A stretch of 64,000 nucleotides of DNA from Melitaea cinxia (lineage: Eukaryota > Arthropoda > Insecta > Lepidoptera > Nymphalidae), in NCBI RefSeq assembly GCF_905220565.1, contig NC_059398.1, forward strand, positions 248,001-312,000, in the 5' to 3' direction. The notes beneath the pieces were generated by a model. The model was not told where the DNA came from and did not search any database. It saw nothing but the letters and a program-made list of their open reading frames with translations. The position numbers and the translations under genes are program-made. This document shows, one piece after another, positions 63,414 to 64,000 of this stretch. Positions within the stretch are counted from its first letter, which is position 1; each line of letters begins with the position of its first letter.

Positions 63414-64000
63414 ACTTCAGCCTATCGCAGTCCACTGCTGGACATAGGCCTCCCCAAGTTCGCGCCACACATCCCGGTCTTCCGCAATCCTCATCCAGCC
63501 TACACCGGCAATTTTACGTAGATCGTCGGTCCAACGGGCCGGAGGACGTCCCACACTGCGTTTGCCAAGACGCGGTCTCCACTCTAGGACCCGTCTACTC
63601 CAACGGCCATCGGTCCTGCGACACAGATGACCAGCCCACTGCCACTTCAACTTGCTAATTCTGTGGGCTATGTCGGTTACTTTCGTTCTCTCGCGGATAG
63701 TCTCATTTCTAATCCTGTCTTTGAGAGAGACCCCAAGCATAGCCCGTTCCATTGCACGTTGTGCGACTTTAAACTTGTGGACCAGTCCCTTGGTCAGTGT
63801 CCACGTCTCGGCTCCGTATGTTAACACAGGCAGGACGCATTGCTCGAAAACTTTTGTCTTCAAGCATTGCGGAATCTTCGAAGTGAAGACTCGACGGAGT
63901 CTGCCAAACGCCGCCCAGCCCAACCGAATCCTCCTATCGGCCTCCTTCTCGAAGTTGTTGCGGCCTAGTTGGATAGTATGGCCTAGGTAAATATAATCCT
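63414..64000 (-). mobile_element. RTE LINE, 3' part, continues beyond the window
   Basis: On the minus strand the stop codon is followed by the short 3' UTR with GGCCTATGTCCAGCAGTGG overlapping the end of the frame and a GTGATGATGATG tail at 63,400-63,416. 5' end not in the window. Confidence 0.95.
63417..64000 (-). CDS. RTE-clade reverse transcriptase, C-terminal part (partial)
   Basis: Open frame of about 195 codons entering from the right edge (reads IYLGHTIQL, then FEKEADRRIRLGWAAFGRL) to a stop at 63,417. It contains the post-palm block VLPVLTYGAETW, then KFKVAQRAMERAMLGVSLKD, KLKWQWAGHLCRRTDGRWSR and VGRPPARWTDDLRKIAG. This is the RTE clade thumb/C-terminal layout. The part here has no stops, so the element may be intact and active; RT catalytic residues and the APE endonuclease would lie outside the window. 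It is the likely source of the machinery moving SINE1 and SINE-M. Confidence 0.95.
   Translation of the reverse strand, partial: DYIYLGHTIQLGRNNFEKEADRRIRLGWAAFGRLRRVFTSKIPQCLKTKVFEQCVLPVLTYGAETWTLTKGLVHKFKVAQRAMERAMLGVSLKDRIRNETIRERTKVTDIAHRISKLKWQWAGHLCRRTDGRWSRRVLEWRPRLGKRSVGRPPARWTDDLRKIAGVGWMRIAEDRDVWRELGEAYVQQWTAIG

Overview
The window looks like AT-rich nuclear DNA from a moth or butterfly (Lepidoptera). I base this on its repeats: tRNA-derived SINEs ending in a GAGGCCTATG-type tail, RTE-type LINEs with (GATGAT)n ends, Helitrons starting TC and ending CTAG inserted between A and T, and several other interspersed families I recognise as lepidopteran by memory. I see no rRNA, no convincing tRNA gene, no CRISPR array and no complete host protein-coding gene. 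Nearly every long open frame is retrotransposon coding sequence or chance. Family labels used below (SINE1, SINE-A, SINE-M, SINE-R, SINE-T, SINE-V, LINE-D, P-repeat) are local names I assigned.

Region 1 (1-23,640) is a direct segmental duplication. Copy A fills 1-10,675 (its left end lies outside the window) and copy B fills 14,077-23,640, about 13-14 kb apart. The copies are nearly identical up to about 5.27 kb (A) / 18.64 kb (B) and clearly more diverged beyond. They differ by whole insertions: a 2.2 kb Helitron with an internal 281-bp tandem array, a LINE tail and a coding LINE fragment in A; a SINE1, a LINE-D insertion and a perfect palindrome in B. Both carry, on the minus strand, three short conserved segments (near 9.0, 8.0 and 6.3 kb in A; 22.2, 21.7 and 20.0 kb in B) whose frames and splice-like borders join in phase as alpha-beta-gamma. 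In A the middle one carries a stop codon, in B it is open. This is the best candidate for a host gene, but it is inference. Two retained haplotypes placed in tandem by the assembler is a serious alternative to a real duplication.

Region 2 (23.6-40 kb) is TE-littered non-coding DNA: SINE-M, SINE-A and LINE-D copies, Helitrons (two back to back at 35.4-36.3 kb), short palindromes and long stretches with nothing recognisable.

Region 3 (40-51 kb) holds a 5'-truncated LINE with an RNase H domain and a 13-bp target-site duplication, a GC-rich block at 42.6-43.1 kb, a hairpin-shaped tRNA-like SINE (44.2 kb), a 118-bp tandem array carrying regularly spaced AAGATGGCGGC (YY1/Pho-like) motifs (45.7-46.3 kb) and a foldback element with about 165-bp inverted arms (46.4-47.15 kb).

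Region 4 (51-64 kb) holds RTE LINE 3' ends, a retroelement C-terminus with a zinc-knuckle plus RPDG...D endonuclease-like domain (55.5-56.7 kb, with two shorter relatives elsewhere), a second hairpin tRNA-like SINE (58.8-59.3 kb) and, at the right edge, the C-terminal part of an RTE reverse transcriptase running out of the window. The RTE 3' end matches the tail of SINE1 and resembles that of SINE-M, so the likely driver of much of the SINE load is visible in the same window.
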